From: DASWNP01 sp036399175
GTDB taxonomy: Bacteria; Acidobacteriota; Blastocatellia; Pyrinomonadales; Pyrinomonadaceae
Length of the DNA: 64,000 nucleotides
Direction: 5' to 3'
Assembly (NCBI GenBank): GCA_036399175.1
Contig: DASWNP010000061.1
Coordinates: forward strand, 62,001-126,000
Shown here: positions 27,001-33,798 of the stretch, in pieces
Position numbering within the stretch: the first letter of the stretch is position 1
Layout: every line of letters starts with the position of its first letter
Notes under the pieces: model-generated
The model's database searches: none
Seen by the model: the letters and a program-made list of their open reading frames with translations, nothing else
Told to the model about the DNA's origin: nothing
Position numbers and translations under genes: made by a program

Positions 27001-27114
27001 GAGACGATAATGTCGCAGCTCGAAACGTTCGATGAAGCGGCGCAGCTCTTCGTCGGAGAGGATGGAGAAGGCCGTGCTGTCTTTGAGTAGTTCCTTGAGT
27101 TCGGTGAAGTCCAA
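24067..27114 (-). CDS. C39 peptidase-containing ABC exporter with two N-terminal cyclic-nucleotide-binding domains
   Basis: 1015 residues. Two cNMP-binding folds come first (about 15-130 with FGEQGLLTDSRRHFTV; about 147-265 with FGELALLTGEPRAASI). A C39 leader peptidase (about 300-432) has Cys315 in EMDCGAAS, His388 and Asp404. Six membrane helices follow (about 455-740), then the ATPase: Walker A GRSGSGKTT (810-818), signature LSGGQ (914-918), Walker B ILIFDE (934-939). All catalytic residues are present. It should cut leaders after GG and export the tails, gated by a cyclic nucleotide or similar ligand. The start is a TTG with GAGAGGTGA upstream. Related cNMP-C39 exporters occur in cyanobacteria. 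Confidence 0.93.
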   Translation of the reverse strand: MDFTELKELLKDSTAFSILSDEELRRFIERFELRHYRLGQTICRAGDVADCFYVVYSGRARVVSQNNGDEEVTVGTLTRGNTFGEQGLLTDSRRHFTVRAASDLSLLKLDKSDFDRLLKERPELREYFDRYISDISIRNFLKLCTVFSSIAPQDIRGLLSSMRVIDYPAGQYIIREGEPGDAFYILRQGSARVVKESEGGRTLAQLKAGDAFGELALLTGEPRAASIITQEPSSVFRLEKQDFDQILTSTPKFKDALVSKISGYAGADPRAETEAPSALASTEELPNAPPPPKEVYHPRRSRRYPALLQFSEMDCGAASLAMVLRYYSKHVSINRLRDMVNVTREGAALHSIAEAAETLGFHTRGIRAAYEHLLKIDLPAIAHWEGYHYIVLYEARADRVVVADPAIGLRRLSREEFEKGWTGYLLLFEATPQVEEIEESKTTYRRFLPMLRPYRKLLFEIFLASLLLQLFGLATPIFTQVIVDKVLVHKSTSMLNILLVGMLIVALFQTATTALRFYLLVHTTRRLDMTMVVNFYKHILSLPMRYFEERKVGDIMRRFNDNARIRDFLTGRAIGVVLDTMMIFVYLALMLYYNARLSLVALLFIPCYVALTAIYTPIFKRQFRESFEKSAKAESRMVEFVTGIGTVKATAAERRMRWNLEGLIVKSLNVQFRSALSGMWVISAANLLQTLNVIILFWYGARLVIAGDLSVGQLVAFNLLVANVTRPIVNLVDLWREFQETNIAFERLNEVFDAKPEEESAGRSLIRLPRIRGHIRFENVTFRYPTRPDKNALQNINLEIAPGQTVALVGRSGSGKTTFANMLLRLHQPNEGRIFVDGYDLRQVSLSSLRSQVGVVPQDVFLFSGTIRENIAFGDPDAPLEQVVGAAMLAGAHEFISELPYGYEAIIGERGQSLSGGQKQRIAIARALFKRPRILIFDEATSALDTESERAIQQNLDEILKDRTTLIIAHRLSTVRNADLIIVMDRGTIREMGDHYSLMQQKGLYYYLNSQQLEG

Positions 27115-27439
27115 CTGAGTCCGTCACCTCTCTTGCGTTTGGTGGAGGGCATTCTAAGCGATGTTTCGCATTACTCAAATGCTCGAACGGAAAGCTTCAG
27201 AGGATGCAGGAGAAAAACGGCAGGCCGCTCCAAGCTGCCGAGGGCGCTCGGAAGCTGCCCGCGCAGAAACGCTCTCAAGCCCTACCTGAGAGCAGGGGCG
27301 CACGCGCGCGTCCGAGCCAAACGTACTCGGACGCGCGTGAGCGCAGGTATATTGCAGGGGCTCGGGCGATTTTTCAGCCTTCGCAACCCTCTGAAAAGCC
27401 CCGTCTTCGACCGACAGTTCAGACTCCAATCTTTAAAGC
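27115..27439. other. Intergenic region upstream of the exporter
   Basis: 325 bp without a gene. It contains the candidate promoter at 27151-27178 and a GC-rich hairpin in which CGCGCGTCCGAG (27305-27316) pairs with CTCGGACGCGCG (27326-27337). No run of T follows it on either strand, so it is not a typical terminator. Confidence 0.5.
27151..27178 (-). promoter_or_regulatory. Candidate promoter of the peptide export operon
   Basis: On the minus strand TTGAGT (27178-27173), 16 bp, TAGAAT (27156-27151), 37 bp before the exporter start codon. Confidence 0.4.
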
Positions 27440-27919
27440 TTATTCCGTCATATGATTGATGACCGCTTCGTAATAGATGCCTTCCTTGTCGTCTTCCTTC
27501 CCGACTCGTTCGAGGAATAGAGAGAAACCTTTGAGCGCGTCGTGTTCTACCTGGTGGATGGTGCGGACGAAGCTCAGTTCGCCTTCGGCTTTGAAGAGCA
27601 GCGAGAAACACTCGCCTGAGGGCTGCTTTGCTCCCGGCTTAACCTTCGGCCTACAATCTTTAATCTCGACGAGCGTCATCCGTGTGACCATCTTCTCGGC
27701 GCGGACGCGAAACTCTGTGTTGAGGTAGGGGTCGAAGGTCGCCTTCGTGTAGTAGAAAACCTTATCGAGCTTGGCTTCGTAGGGGGTTTCAAACTTGCCT
27801 TTATTTTCGTTCTTGAAGACCTGCTGGCCGAAAACGAGCTTGGGGGAGCTGAAGTATATTCCCGCGCACAGGGTTGCGACGGCTCCTGACTTCAGGAATT
27901 TGCGACGTGTCTCTGACAT
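27440..27919 (-). CDS. Tat-exported DUF6916-like protein
   Basis: 159 residues from the ATG at 27919, preceded by AGGAG. The N-terminus MSETRRKFLKSGAVAT is a Tat signal. The mature part has TFDPYLNTEFRVR, ECFSLLFKAEGELSF and IHQVEHDALKGFSLFLERVG, ending EGIYYEAVINHM. This matches a small family I know as DUF6916, often exported and of unknown function. An in-frame upstream start (27979) would hide the Tat signal and is unlikely. Confidence 0.75.
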   Translation of the reverse strand: MSETRRKFLKSGAVATLCAGIYFSSPKLVFGQQVFKNENKGKFETPYEAKLDKVFYYTKATFDPYLNTEFRVRAEKMVTRMTLVEIKDCRPKVKPGAKQPSGECFSLLFKAEGELSFVRTIHQVEHDALKGFSLFLERVGKEDDKEGIYYEAVINHMTE

Positions 27920-28372
27920 GGATGGTTCTCCTAATCGGGTCAATGGGGTTAAATTTGCGTGAGGGATTTCCTTTCGCAATCGAGAGGAACAAATTGTGAG
28001 AAGTGATTTTTACCGTTGGGACTTTGAATCAGAAGCTGACGAGCACCGCCGCGACGCGCGTGCGACCGACGCGTAAGTTTTCTTACTGGCGTTGCCGAAT
28101 AACTTTTTGGTGCAAAGCCGCCGATGGAAGGACTGCCGCCACAGAGGCTATCGAGCAGTGGTGCGTATAATAATCTTTTTTGTGCGGAATACAACCACGC
28201 TTTATAGGTGGAGAGCGCTCAGAAGCGGATTGCTGTAAGAAAGCTAACAATAAAAAGCGCGGCGTGTGCTTTCGTCGGAATCCGAGTGAGCTTCTGAAAT
28301 CGAAACAGAGGGTGCGAGGGAGTTTCTGCGTTCGGCCTGAGAGCTGTGCGGCTGTTCGGGATTGTGAATGTC
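27920..28372. other. Divergent intergenic region
   Basis: 453 bp between the Tat protein and the Nudix gene. I see no gene. A perfect TATAAT occurs at 28166-28171 without a good -35 box. The minus-strand ribosome binding site AGGAGAACC is next to 27919. Confidence 0.4.
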
Positions 28373-28954
28373 ATGTCTGTCGAAATGGATTTGAAGCAGG
28401 CGGCGGTGGCTCTCGTCCTCAGAAGGAACATGGACGAGACGGAGCTGCTCGTCATCAAACGGGCGGAAGACCCGCGCGATCATTGGTCGGGTCATCTCGC
28501 GTTGCCGGGCGGACGCCGCGACCCCGAAGACGCCGACCTTTCTTTCACCGCCATGCGCGAGACGCTGGAGGAGGTCGGGATGAATCTGTCGGAGGGCGGA
28601 CGCATCGTGCGGCGGCTAGAAACCATCACGCCGCGCAGCCCCCTCGCACCGCAGATAGCCGTCACGCCTTACGTCGCCATCGCGCCTCCCGCTTACCACG
28701 TCATAGAGGAAGGCGTCGAGCAGATGCGGCTCAGGCTGAGCGCGGAGGTGGAAGCGGCCTTCTGGCTTCCTCTGGACGCGCTCAGAAGCAGAGGGGCTTC
28801 TGAAATCTTTCGCCTCGCGATTGAGGGCGAAGCGCGCGAGTGGCCTGCTTACGCGACCGACTACGGCCTCATCTGGGGTCTGACCGAGAGAATCCTGACC
28901 AGCTTTCTTGAGTTGATTGAAAAGGATGGAGACTTAATCTTCGACCGAAGATGA
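28373..28954 (+). CDS. Nudix hydrolase, CoA pyrophosphatase (NudL) type
   Basis: 193 residues from the ATG at 28373. The Nudix box runs from GGRRDPEDADL to AMRETLEEVGM with the REx2EExG core, preceded by WSGHLALPGG as in NudL/NUDT7-type CoA diphosphatases. The likely reaction is cleavage of CoA or its derivatives to 4'-phosphopantetheine and 3',5'-ADP. The upstream NuCoA motif is only partly clear, so substrate is inferred. Its last 21 bases overlap the end of the convergent DinB-like gene. GTG 28346 and ATG 28385 are other possible starts. Confidence 0.82.
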   Translation: MSVEMDLKQAAVALVLRRNMDETELLVIKRAEDPRDHWSGHLALPGGRRDPEDADLSFTAMRETLEEVGMNLSEGGRIVRRLETITPRSPLAPQIAVTPYVAIAPPAYHVIEEGVEQMRLRLSAEVEAAFWLPLDALRSRGASEIFRLAIEGEAREWPAYATDYGLIWGLTERILTSFLELIEKDGDLIFDRR

Positions 28955-29503
28955 ATCGCCGCGCGAAGATGAATCGCTTCGCTCCGACTGCCAGCGCGGA
29001 AGAGCGACGCCCTCATCATTCACTTCGTAGAAGGACATATCCTTGCCCGTCCGCATCTTCGCCAGAAGGATTATCTGCCCCATGTGCATCGAGAAATGCT
29101 CGACGACGTGATAGACCGCTTCGAGCACCGTCACGTCGTTGCCCTGTATCAGACGCCGCTCAGACAAACTCTCGACAGTCAGCTCAGCCAGGACGCGGTC
29201 AGCCTCCGCGATGGTGCGCGCGAGCCTTGAGAGCAGCTCCGCGCGCGGCAATATCCTTCGCTCGTCGAACTCCTGCTGCCGCACGCGCTCGACCGCGCTG
29301 CCGCCGACGCCGCCGACAATCCACTGGCCGACGTTTCCCGCCAGATGCAACATCAGATTCCCGATGCTGTTCGAGGCCGGGTTGGCGCGCCACCAGACCT
29401 CTTCGTCCGACAGAGATTCCAGGCAGCGCTCGATTTTCGGAAGAAACTCGCCGGAGAGGTATCTGCGCGATTCGCTGATGAAGGTCTGCGCCGTGTCGTT
29501 CAT
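28934..29503 (-). CDS. DinB-like four-helix protein (DUF1572)
   Basis: 189 residues from the ATG at 29503. IGNLMLHLAGNVGQWIVGG and VEHFSMHMGQIILLAKMRTG hold the His residues of the DinB/YfiT metal site, and a third His in VYHVVEH fits. Members include bacillithiol- or mycothiol-dependent transferases and many uncharacterised proteins. The tail (SDSSSRGDSSSVED) is Ser/Asp-rich and overlaps the 3' end of the Nudix gene tail to tail. Confidence 0.78.
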   Translation of the reverse strand: MNDTAQTFISESRRYLSGEFLPKIERCLESLSDEEVWWRANPASNSIGNLMLHLAGNVGQWIVGGVGGSAVERVRQQEFDERRILPRAELLSRLARTIAEADRVLAELTVESLSERRLIQGNDVTVLEAVYHVVEHFSMHMGQIILLAKMRTGKDMSFYEVNDEGVALPRWQSERSDSSSRGDSSSVED

Positions 29504-29526
29504 AGAATTTCTTCGGGGCGTCTTGA

Positions 29527-29594
29527 GGCCGCGACTCTCAACTCTCAAGGCTCAAAGCAGAACAGCAGGCTCAGTTGGCCTGCTGTTCTGCTTT
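29527..29594. terminator. Strong hairpin with adjacent heptad tract
   Basis: AAAGCAGAACAGCAGG (29554-29569) pairs perfectly with CCTGCTGTTCTGCTTT (29579-29594), and the plus strand continues TTCGTTT. On the minus strand the run of T is shorter. Just left of it are 7-nt units ACTCTCA, ACTCTCA, AGGCTCA, like a single arm of the palindromes found elsewhere. It probably ends transcription of the beta-helix gene and may work both ways. Confidence 0.55.
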
Positions 29595-29668
29595 TTCGTT
29601 TAGCCTCGACGACCGACGCCTGTTTCAAATGGTCGGCGGTCGCCGAGCGGATTCAACCGTCTGCAAGC

Positions 29669-29733
29669 CGACTGTGCCTCTCGCCGAGCGTGGGCTGTTC
29701 TGGAACAGACGCCGAGGAGAAGAGGCACAGTCG
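29669..29733. repeat. Inverted repeat just downstream of the beta-helix gene
   Basis: CGACTGTGCCTCT (29669-29681) pairs with AGAGGCACAGTCG (29721-29733), a perfect 13-bp stem, with a smaller imperfect hairpin in the loop. It begins 8 bp past the stop of the beta-helix gene and may protect the mRNA 3' end. Confidence 0.55.
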
Positions 29734-29740
29734 TCAGGGC

Positions 29741-30697
29741 TTAGGTATTGGCGGGCACGACGTTGGTGAGCACGCCGCTCACGTTCGTCGTGTTGCCGTC
29801 CAGGCGATTGTTCTGGAAGGTGCGGAACGTCCCTCCGTTATTGAAGAAGCCGGTGGAGTTGACCGTCACGACGTTGTCGGAGGCGCGAATCGTGCCTCCG
29901 GCGTTGGCCTGCACGCCGGTTCCGTTATTGGAGATTTGGGTGTTCGACACCAACACCTCGGCCCCTGAGTTGGCGACCACTCCGATGGCCGAGCCGGTGA
30001 TGTTTCGCGAGACGACCGAGTCGGTCAGCGTGATTCGGCTGTTCGAGCCTCCCGAGACGCCGACGGCACAATTCTGCACCTGCACGTTATCGACGGAGGC
30101 GAAGATGACGCCCGCGGAGGTTGCGACGGAGATGCCCGTGTTGGTGCAATTGGTGATAATCGTATCGCTGACGTAGAGTTCGCCGGTAGCCGCGCGATTG
30201 ACATCGATGCCGTGCGTGTTGAAGCCCGTGATGTGGCAGTTCTCGACGTGGACAGCTTTGCCGTTGGTGTTGATCCAGCGAATGCCGCTGACGCCGGAGC
30301 TTGTGGTCTGGTTGAGGCCGTTAATCGAGAGATTGCGTATCTTGACGACGGCTGTGGCGAGGAACGTGCCGCCCGTGAGGTTGACGGTGACGCCGCTAGT
30401 TCCCGTAACGACGATACCACCGAAGCCCTGTCCGTTCGTGCCATCGACGGTAATGGCTTTGGTGATGGTCAGAGCGCCGAAGCCGCCCGGATCGAGGGCA
30501 TCAATCTCGCCGCCTTCGGCGGTCTTCGAGATAGCGCCGGCGAAGGTTTTGCAGGGGGCGGTGCGGCTGCACGGGTTGAAATCGTCGCCGACGCCCGAGA
30601 CCCACGTGCGCGAGGCCTGGGCATGTGTGAGCGAGGAGCAGGCTAGGGCAAAGACCAGCACTGCCAGAGTATTCAAAGCGAAGCGAAGCTTATTCAT
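29741..30697 (-). CDS. Secreted right-handed beta-helix protein
   Basis: 318 residues with signal peptide (LAVLVFALACSSLTHAQ). SRTWVSGVGDDFNPCSRT and APCKTFAGAIS form a start block common to acidobacterial parallel beta-helix proteins. Repeats of about 22 residues follow, such as HITGFNTHGIDVNRA, TIITNCTNTGISV and QISNNGTGVQANAGG, typical of pectate-lyase-like folds. No catalytic residues can be assigned, so it may bind or cut a polysaccharide or be structural. AAGGAG precedes the ATG. Confidence 0.8.
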   Translation of the reverse strand: MNKLRFALNTLAVLVFALACSSLTHAQASRTWVSGVGDDFNPCSRTAPCKTFAGAISKTAEGGEIDALDPGGFGALTITKAITVDGTNGQGFGGIVVTGTSGVTVNLTGGTFLATAVVKIRNLSINGLNQTTSSGVSGIRWINTNGKAVHVENCHITGFNTHGIDVNRAATGELYVSDTIITNCTNTGISVATSAGVIFASVDNVQVQNCAVGVSGGSNSRITLTDSVVSRNITGSAIGVVANSGAEVLVSNTQISNNGTGVQANAGGTIRASDNVVTVNSTGFFNNGGTFRTFQNNRLDGNTTNVSGVLTNVVPANT

Positions 30698-31365
30698 GGT
30701 GTGTCTCCTTAAGGGGTTGGGGTTTTATGGTTAAGATGGTTTGTCGTAGTAGCAAGACTGAATTCGTCGGGAAACGGAAGATGTAGGGCGCGCCCCTCGG
30801 CGACTGGAACAGGGCTCGAACATCGGTTCGATTCCCGGCTGGATTGGGATGACGTTTCTATGCCAAATTCGTCCGTGAGTCAAGTCTCCGCGAGCTGTTT
30901 GGCATCCGTCATGCAGATTTTTTCTTCAGAGTGGGGGCGGCACCTTACTTTGTCTTAGCTAATCGGCAGAGTTTAGACAGTCGTCGCCGGAGTTTTTTGC
31001 GGAAATTTTCCGGCCGCCCGCCAATAGGCGGTAAAACGTGGCGAGACGAGAGGCGAAGGGATGAAGCCCGCGAGCGTATACGCGACCGGACGGCCTGTTT
31101 ATTACCGAAGGGTTTTAAGTAACTGTCGGCGCGGAGGCTGCCGGGATTTATGTCGGCGGTAATTTCCGGCGCTGGACGAGAGGTGATAGGCTTGAGGCGG
31201 GCGGTAAGATTTCGCGTTTTCAGGCAACCTCTTCGGGCGCTCGTCACATCCATCGCGGCAGCAAAGGGTTCTCTCCGCTCTCCCGCTTGCCAAAGCGTGC
31301 GTCTGTTTGGTAAACGTCCATATACAATTCTATTCGTCGCTTCGATTCGCTTCCGGGAGGAGAAC
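30698..31365. other. Divergent intergenic region
   Basis: 668 bp between the beta-helix and LecA-like genes. Open frames on both strands here lack recognisable motifs, good starts or supporting context, so I call no gene. The right end has AT-rich CATATACAATTC just before the ribosome binding site GGGAGGAG of the next gene. Confidence 0.5.
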
Positions 31366-32175
31366 ATGAAAATCAGAAGGTTCGTCACCTCACTCTTAGT
31401 TGCCGTTTTGGCCTTCGGCACGGTCGCTCTGGCCGACACGATTCGCCTGCGCGACGGCTCGGTCATACGCGGGCAAATCATCTCGTTTCGAGACCAGCAG
31501 TTCACGGTGCTCATCGGCAGCGGCGCGCGTGGCCGTCGCAGCCAGATTACGCTCTACATGGAGGATGTCGAATCCATAGAGTTCGACGGGGCGGGCGCAG
31601 CTACGGGGGCGACGACCGATGACAGGAGCGACGAGACGGCCAGGTCGGATGCAGGCCGGACGCCTCCTTCAAACACGCGCCCCGCGCCCGTCGAGACCCG
31701 ACCGACGACGCCCAACGAGACGCGCCCCTCGCTCGGCGGCGCGAACGACAACTCCGCGCGCACTTCCGGCGCGCAGACTCAACCGCCCTTCTTCCAAATC
31801 AACGTCCGCGTGCGCGCCGATAATACGGCCAACGGCTGGACGAACACGGGGCTCGTCGTGCGGCGCGGTCAGCGCCTGCGCATCACGGCTTCGGGTCGGG
31901 TCTCTCTGGGCGGCGGGCAGTTTTCGACGCCGACGGGTCTGCCGCGCGTCACGGACGCCAACAAGCTGATGCGCAACGAGCCGACCGGCGGGCTCATCGC
32001 CGTCATCGGCGACGATAACGACGATTTCATCTTCGTCGGCAGCAACCGCGAGCTGGTCGCCGCGCGCGACGGCATCCTCTTTCTCGGCATCAACGAAGGC
32101 AACCTGAACGACAACACAGGCTCTTTCGACACAACCATCGAAGCCGAAGCCATCGCGGGCGCATCGAACCGCTGA
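31366..32175 (+). CDS. Secreted protein with C-terminal LecA/PA-IL-like domain
   Basis: 269 residues from the ATG at 31366 after GGGAGGAG. A signal peptide (FVTSLLVAVLAFGTVALA) precedes a short beta domain (DTIRLRDGSVIRGQI, ITLYMEDVESIEF), a Pro/Thr/Arg-rich linker (about 75-130) and a C-terminal domain (about 135-265) with TNTGLVVRRGQRLRI, GLIAVIGDDNDDFIFVG and LFLGINEGNLNDNTGSF. The last part resembles the PA-IL/LecA galactose-binding fold, including the Asn/Asp loop that holds calcium. A role in carbohydrate binding at the cell surface is inferred. Confidence 0.75.
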   Translation: MKIRRFVTSLLVAVLAFGTVALADTIRLRDGSVIRGQIISFRDQQFTVLIGSGARGRRSQITLYMEDVESIEFDGAGAATGATTDDRSDETARSDAGRTPPSNTRPAPVETRPTTPNETRPSLGGANDNSARTSGAQTQPPFFQINVRVRADNTANGWTNTGLVVRRGQRLRITASGRVSLGGGQFSTPTGLPRVTDANKLMRNEPTGGLIAVIGDDNDDFIFVGSNRELVAARDGILFLGINEGNLNDNTGSFDTTIEAEAIAGASNR

Positions 32176-32207
32176 ACGTTCGCCGCGAAGCTTCTCCGAG
32201 ACGTGGG

Positions 32208-32266
32208 CAGATGCCCGACGCCTTCCGACCCCTACGAGGCATCCGTCGGAAAGCGCCGGGCATCTG
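32208..32266. terminator. Long hairpin between LecA-like and VWFA genes
   Basis: CAGATGCCCGACGCCTTCCG (from 32208) pairs with CGGAAAGCGCCGGGCATCTG (ending 32266), with two mismatches or wobbles over about 22 bp. It is 32 bp past the upstream stop. The T run is poor, so terminator or processing hairpin is uncertain. Confidence 0.5.
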
Positions 32267-32284
32267 AATTTGGATAACCGTTAA

Positions 32285-32314
32285 TTGACCGAGAGCGAGG
32301 CCGCGCCGTAAAAT
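32285..32314 (+). promoter_or_regulatory. Candidate promoter of the VWFA gene
   Basis: TTGACC (32285-32290), 18 bp, TAAAAT (32309-32314), 61 bp before the ATG. Confidence 0.45.
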
Positions 32315-32374
32315 TTTAGGCGAGCGGTTTTCGGAAAAGTTTCCCGCCTTCAAAAGCAGTAAAGGTTTGTCTCT

Positions 32375-33616
32375 ATGAAAAGCATTCTCAAGCTTCGTCC
32401 TCTGTTCACGCTGCTCGCCTTCGCCTCGATGCTTCTGGCAGGCGCGCTCGCATGGCAGTCTCCGGTCGCCCTCGCGCAGTCGCGCCGCCTTCCGCCGACC
32501 GACCCGCAGAAGAAGAACAAGCGACCGGGCGATGCCGACCGGAAGAGCGACGAAGAGAAGGCGCAGGAACCTCTGCCGGCCGACATCGTCAAGGAGGAGG
32601 CCGAGACGGTGACGGTGGCGACGGCGCTCGTCAACGTCGAAGCGGTCGTCTATCACAAGAAGAGCAAGCAGATTATCACTGGGCTCAAGAAAGAGAACTT
32701 CGCCATCTTCGAGGACGGCGTGAACCGCGAGATAACCAATTTCTCCACGCCCGAAGCGCCGATTACAGTGGCCGTCGTGCTCGAATACAGCAAGCTCGGA
32801 CAGACGCTCGGCTACTACGGCAGCAGTGGGCAGGAGCCCGGACAGTACGAAGTTTTGCGCCCCGTAGCGATGTTTCTCTCGCAGTTCATCAGGCCGCCGC
32901 AGGACTACGCCTCCGTCGTCGCCTACGACATGAGACCCACCCCACTCACCGATTTCACGAACGACCCTTCGCGCCTCAACACGGTCATCAACCTGCTTCT
33001 CAGAAACGTCCCCGTCTCAAGCGAGGCCAATCTCTTCGACGCTCTGAAGCTCGTTCTGGTCGGCGGTCGCGCCGATTCCGTCGTGCTCGAAAACGCGAAG
33101 GAGCGCACCACCGAGTACAACGGCATGGCTACTTTGCAGGGGCGTCGCAAAGCCGTCTTTCTCATCTCGACCGGCGTCGATACCTTCAGCAAAATCAACT
33201 ACGGCGACGCGCGCAAAATCGCGCAGAACGCGGGCGTGCCCATCTACATCATCAGCACCGGCAACATGTTTATGAAGAGGTACGGCGACCAGATTAGCGC
33301 GCAGGACGGACTGCTCGGCGCGACCACGCCCGGACGCCTGACGCTCCTTCAGGCGCAGAATACCCTCAACACCTTCGCCAAAGAGACCGGCGGCGTGCAC
33401 TTCCCCATCACCTTCGAGGGCGAGCTGCCGAGCGCCCTGCAAACCATCAACGCCCTGATGCGCAACCAGTACAGCCTCGGCTACAAGCCCGGCAACATGC
33501 TCGATGGCAAGCAGCACAAAATCGTCGTCAAGGTGGACGTTGACGGCGACGGCCAGTACGACGACAAGGAGTACGAAGTCAGAAGCCGCCAGTTCTACAA
33601 CGCGCCAAAACAGTGA
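32375..33616 (+). CDS. VWFA-related acidobacterial-domain protein
   Basis: 413 residues with an N-terminal signal (LLAFASMLLAGALAWQ). A Lys/Asp-rich linker leads to LVNVEAVVYHKKSKQIITGL and ENFAIFEDGVNREITNFS, the opening of the VWFA-related acidobacterial domain (TIGR03436 type). A von Willebrand A fold follows (ITVAVVLEYSKL, YASVVAYDM, KAVFLISTGVDTFSK), but the usual DxSxS metal site is replaced by LEYSKL, so metal binding is doubtful. The end (YSLGYKPGNMLDGKQHKIVV) is typical. Function is unknown; such proteins are exported and abundant in this phylum. The stop lies in the first unit of palindrome 3. Confidence 0.9.
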   Translation: MKSILKLRPLFTLLAFASMLLAGALAWQSPVALAQSRRLPPTDPQKKNKRPGDADRKSDEEKAQEPLPADIVKEEAETVTVATALVNVEAVVYHKKSKQIITGLKKENFAIFEDGVNREITNFSTPEAPITVAVVLEYSKLGQTLGYYGSSGQEPGQYEVLRPVAMFLSQFIRPPQDYASVVAYDMRPTPLTDFTNDPSRLNTVINLLLRNVPVSSEANLFDALKLVLVGGRADSVVLENAKERTTEYNGMATLQGRRKAVFLISTGVDTFSKINYGDARKIAQNAGVPIYIISTGNMFMKRYGDQISAQDGLLGATTPGRLTLLQAQNTLNTFAKETGGVHFPITFEGELPSALQTINALMRNQYSLGYKPGNMLDGKQHKIVVKVDVDGDGQYDDKEYEVRSRQFYNAPKQ

Positions 33617-33794
33617 CAAGTGGCGAGTGACGAGCAGGAAGCTGAAATCTGATTCGTAGCTCCAAGCTTTCAGATAGAAGCTCTCGAATAGAAAGCCCGA
33701 AGTCGGAACGAGCAATCCTCGCCGGCTTCGGGCTTTTCGACTTTCACACTTTAGCTTTTGGCTTTGCTTTTCTCTTTCTCGTCGCTCGTCACTG
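33612..33794. repeat. Heptad-unit palindrome 3 with an internal terminator-like hairpin
   Basis: Left arm units GTGACAA, GTGGCGA, GTGACGA, GCAGGAA. The right arm read on the minus strand gives CAGTGAC, GAGCGAC, GAGAAAG, AGAAAAG, CAAAGCC. Inside, GAAAGCCCGAAGTCGG (33691-33706) pairs with CCGGCTTCGGGCTTTT (33722-33737), ending in T, a likely bidirectional terminator between convergent genes. The stop codons of both flanking genes touch the element. Confidence 0.8.
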
Positions 33795-33798
33795 TTTT

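Noticed and set aside
20064..27114. Lanthipeptide or other tailored RiPP cluster
   Set aside because: No modification enzyme is present in or near the operon, and nine of ten tails have no Cys.
28180..28345. Frames upstream of the Nudix gene as a separate gene
   Set aside because: They overlap the Nudix frame and show no motif or start signal.
29669..29733. Inverted repeat as insertion-sequence end
   Set aside because: No transposase or target duplication; the spacing suits an RNA hairpin after the beta-helix gene.
30945..31514. 189-residue minus-strand frame in the divergent spacer
   Set aside because: It overlaps the start of the LecA-like gene, has no recognisable domain or ribosome binding site, and its composition is typical of noise.
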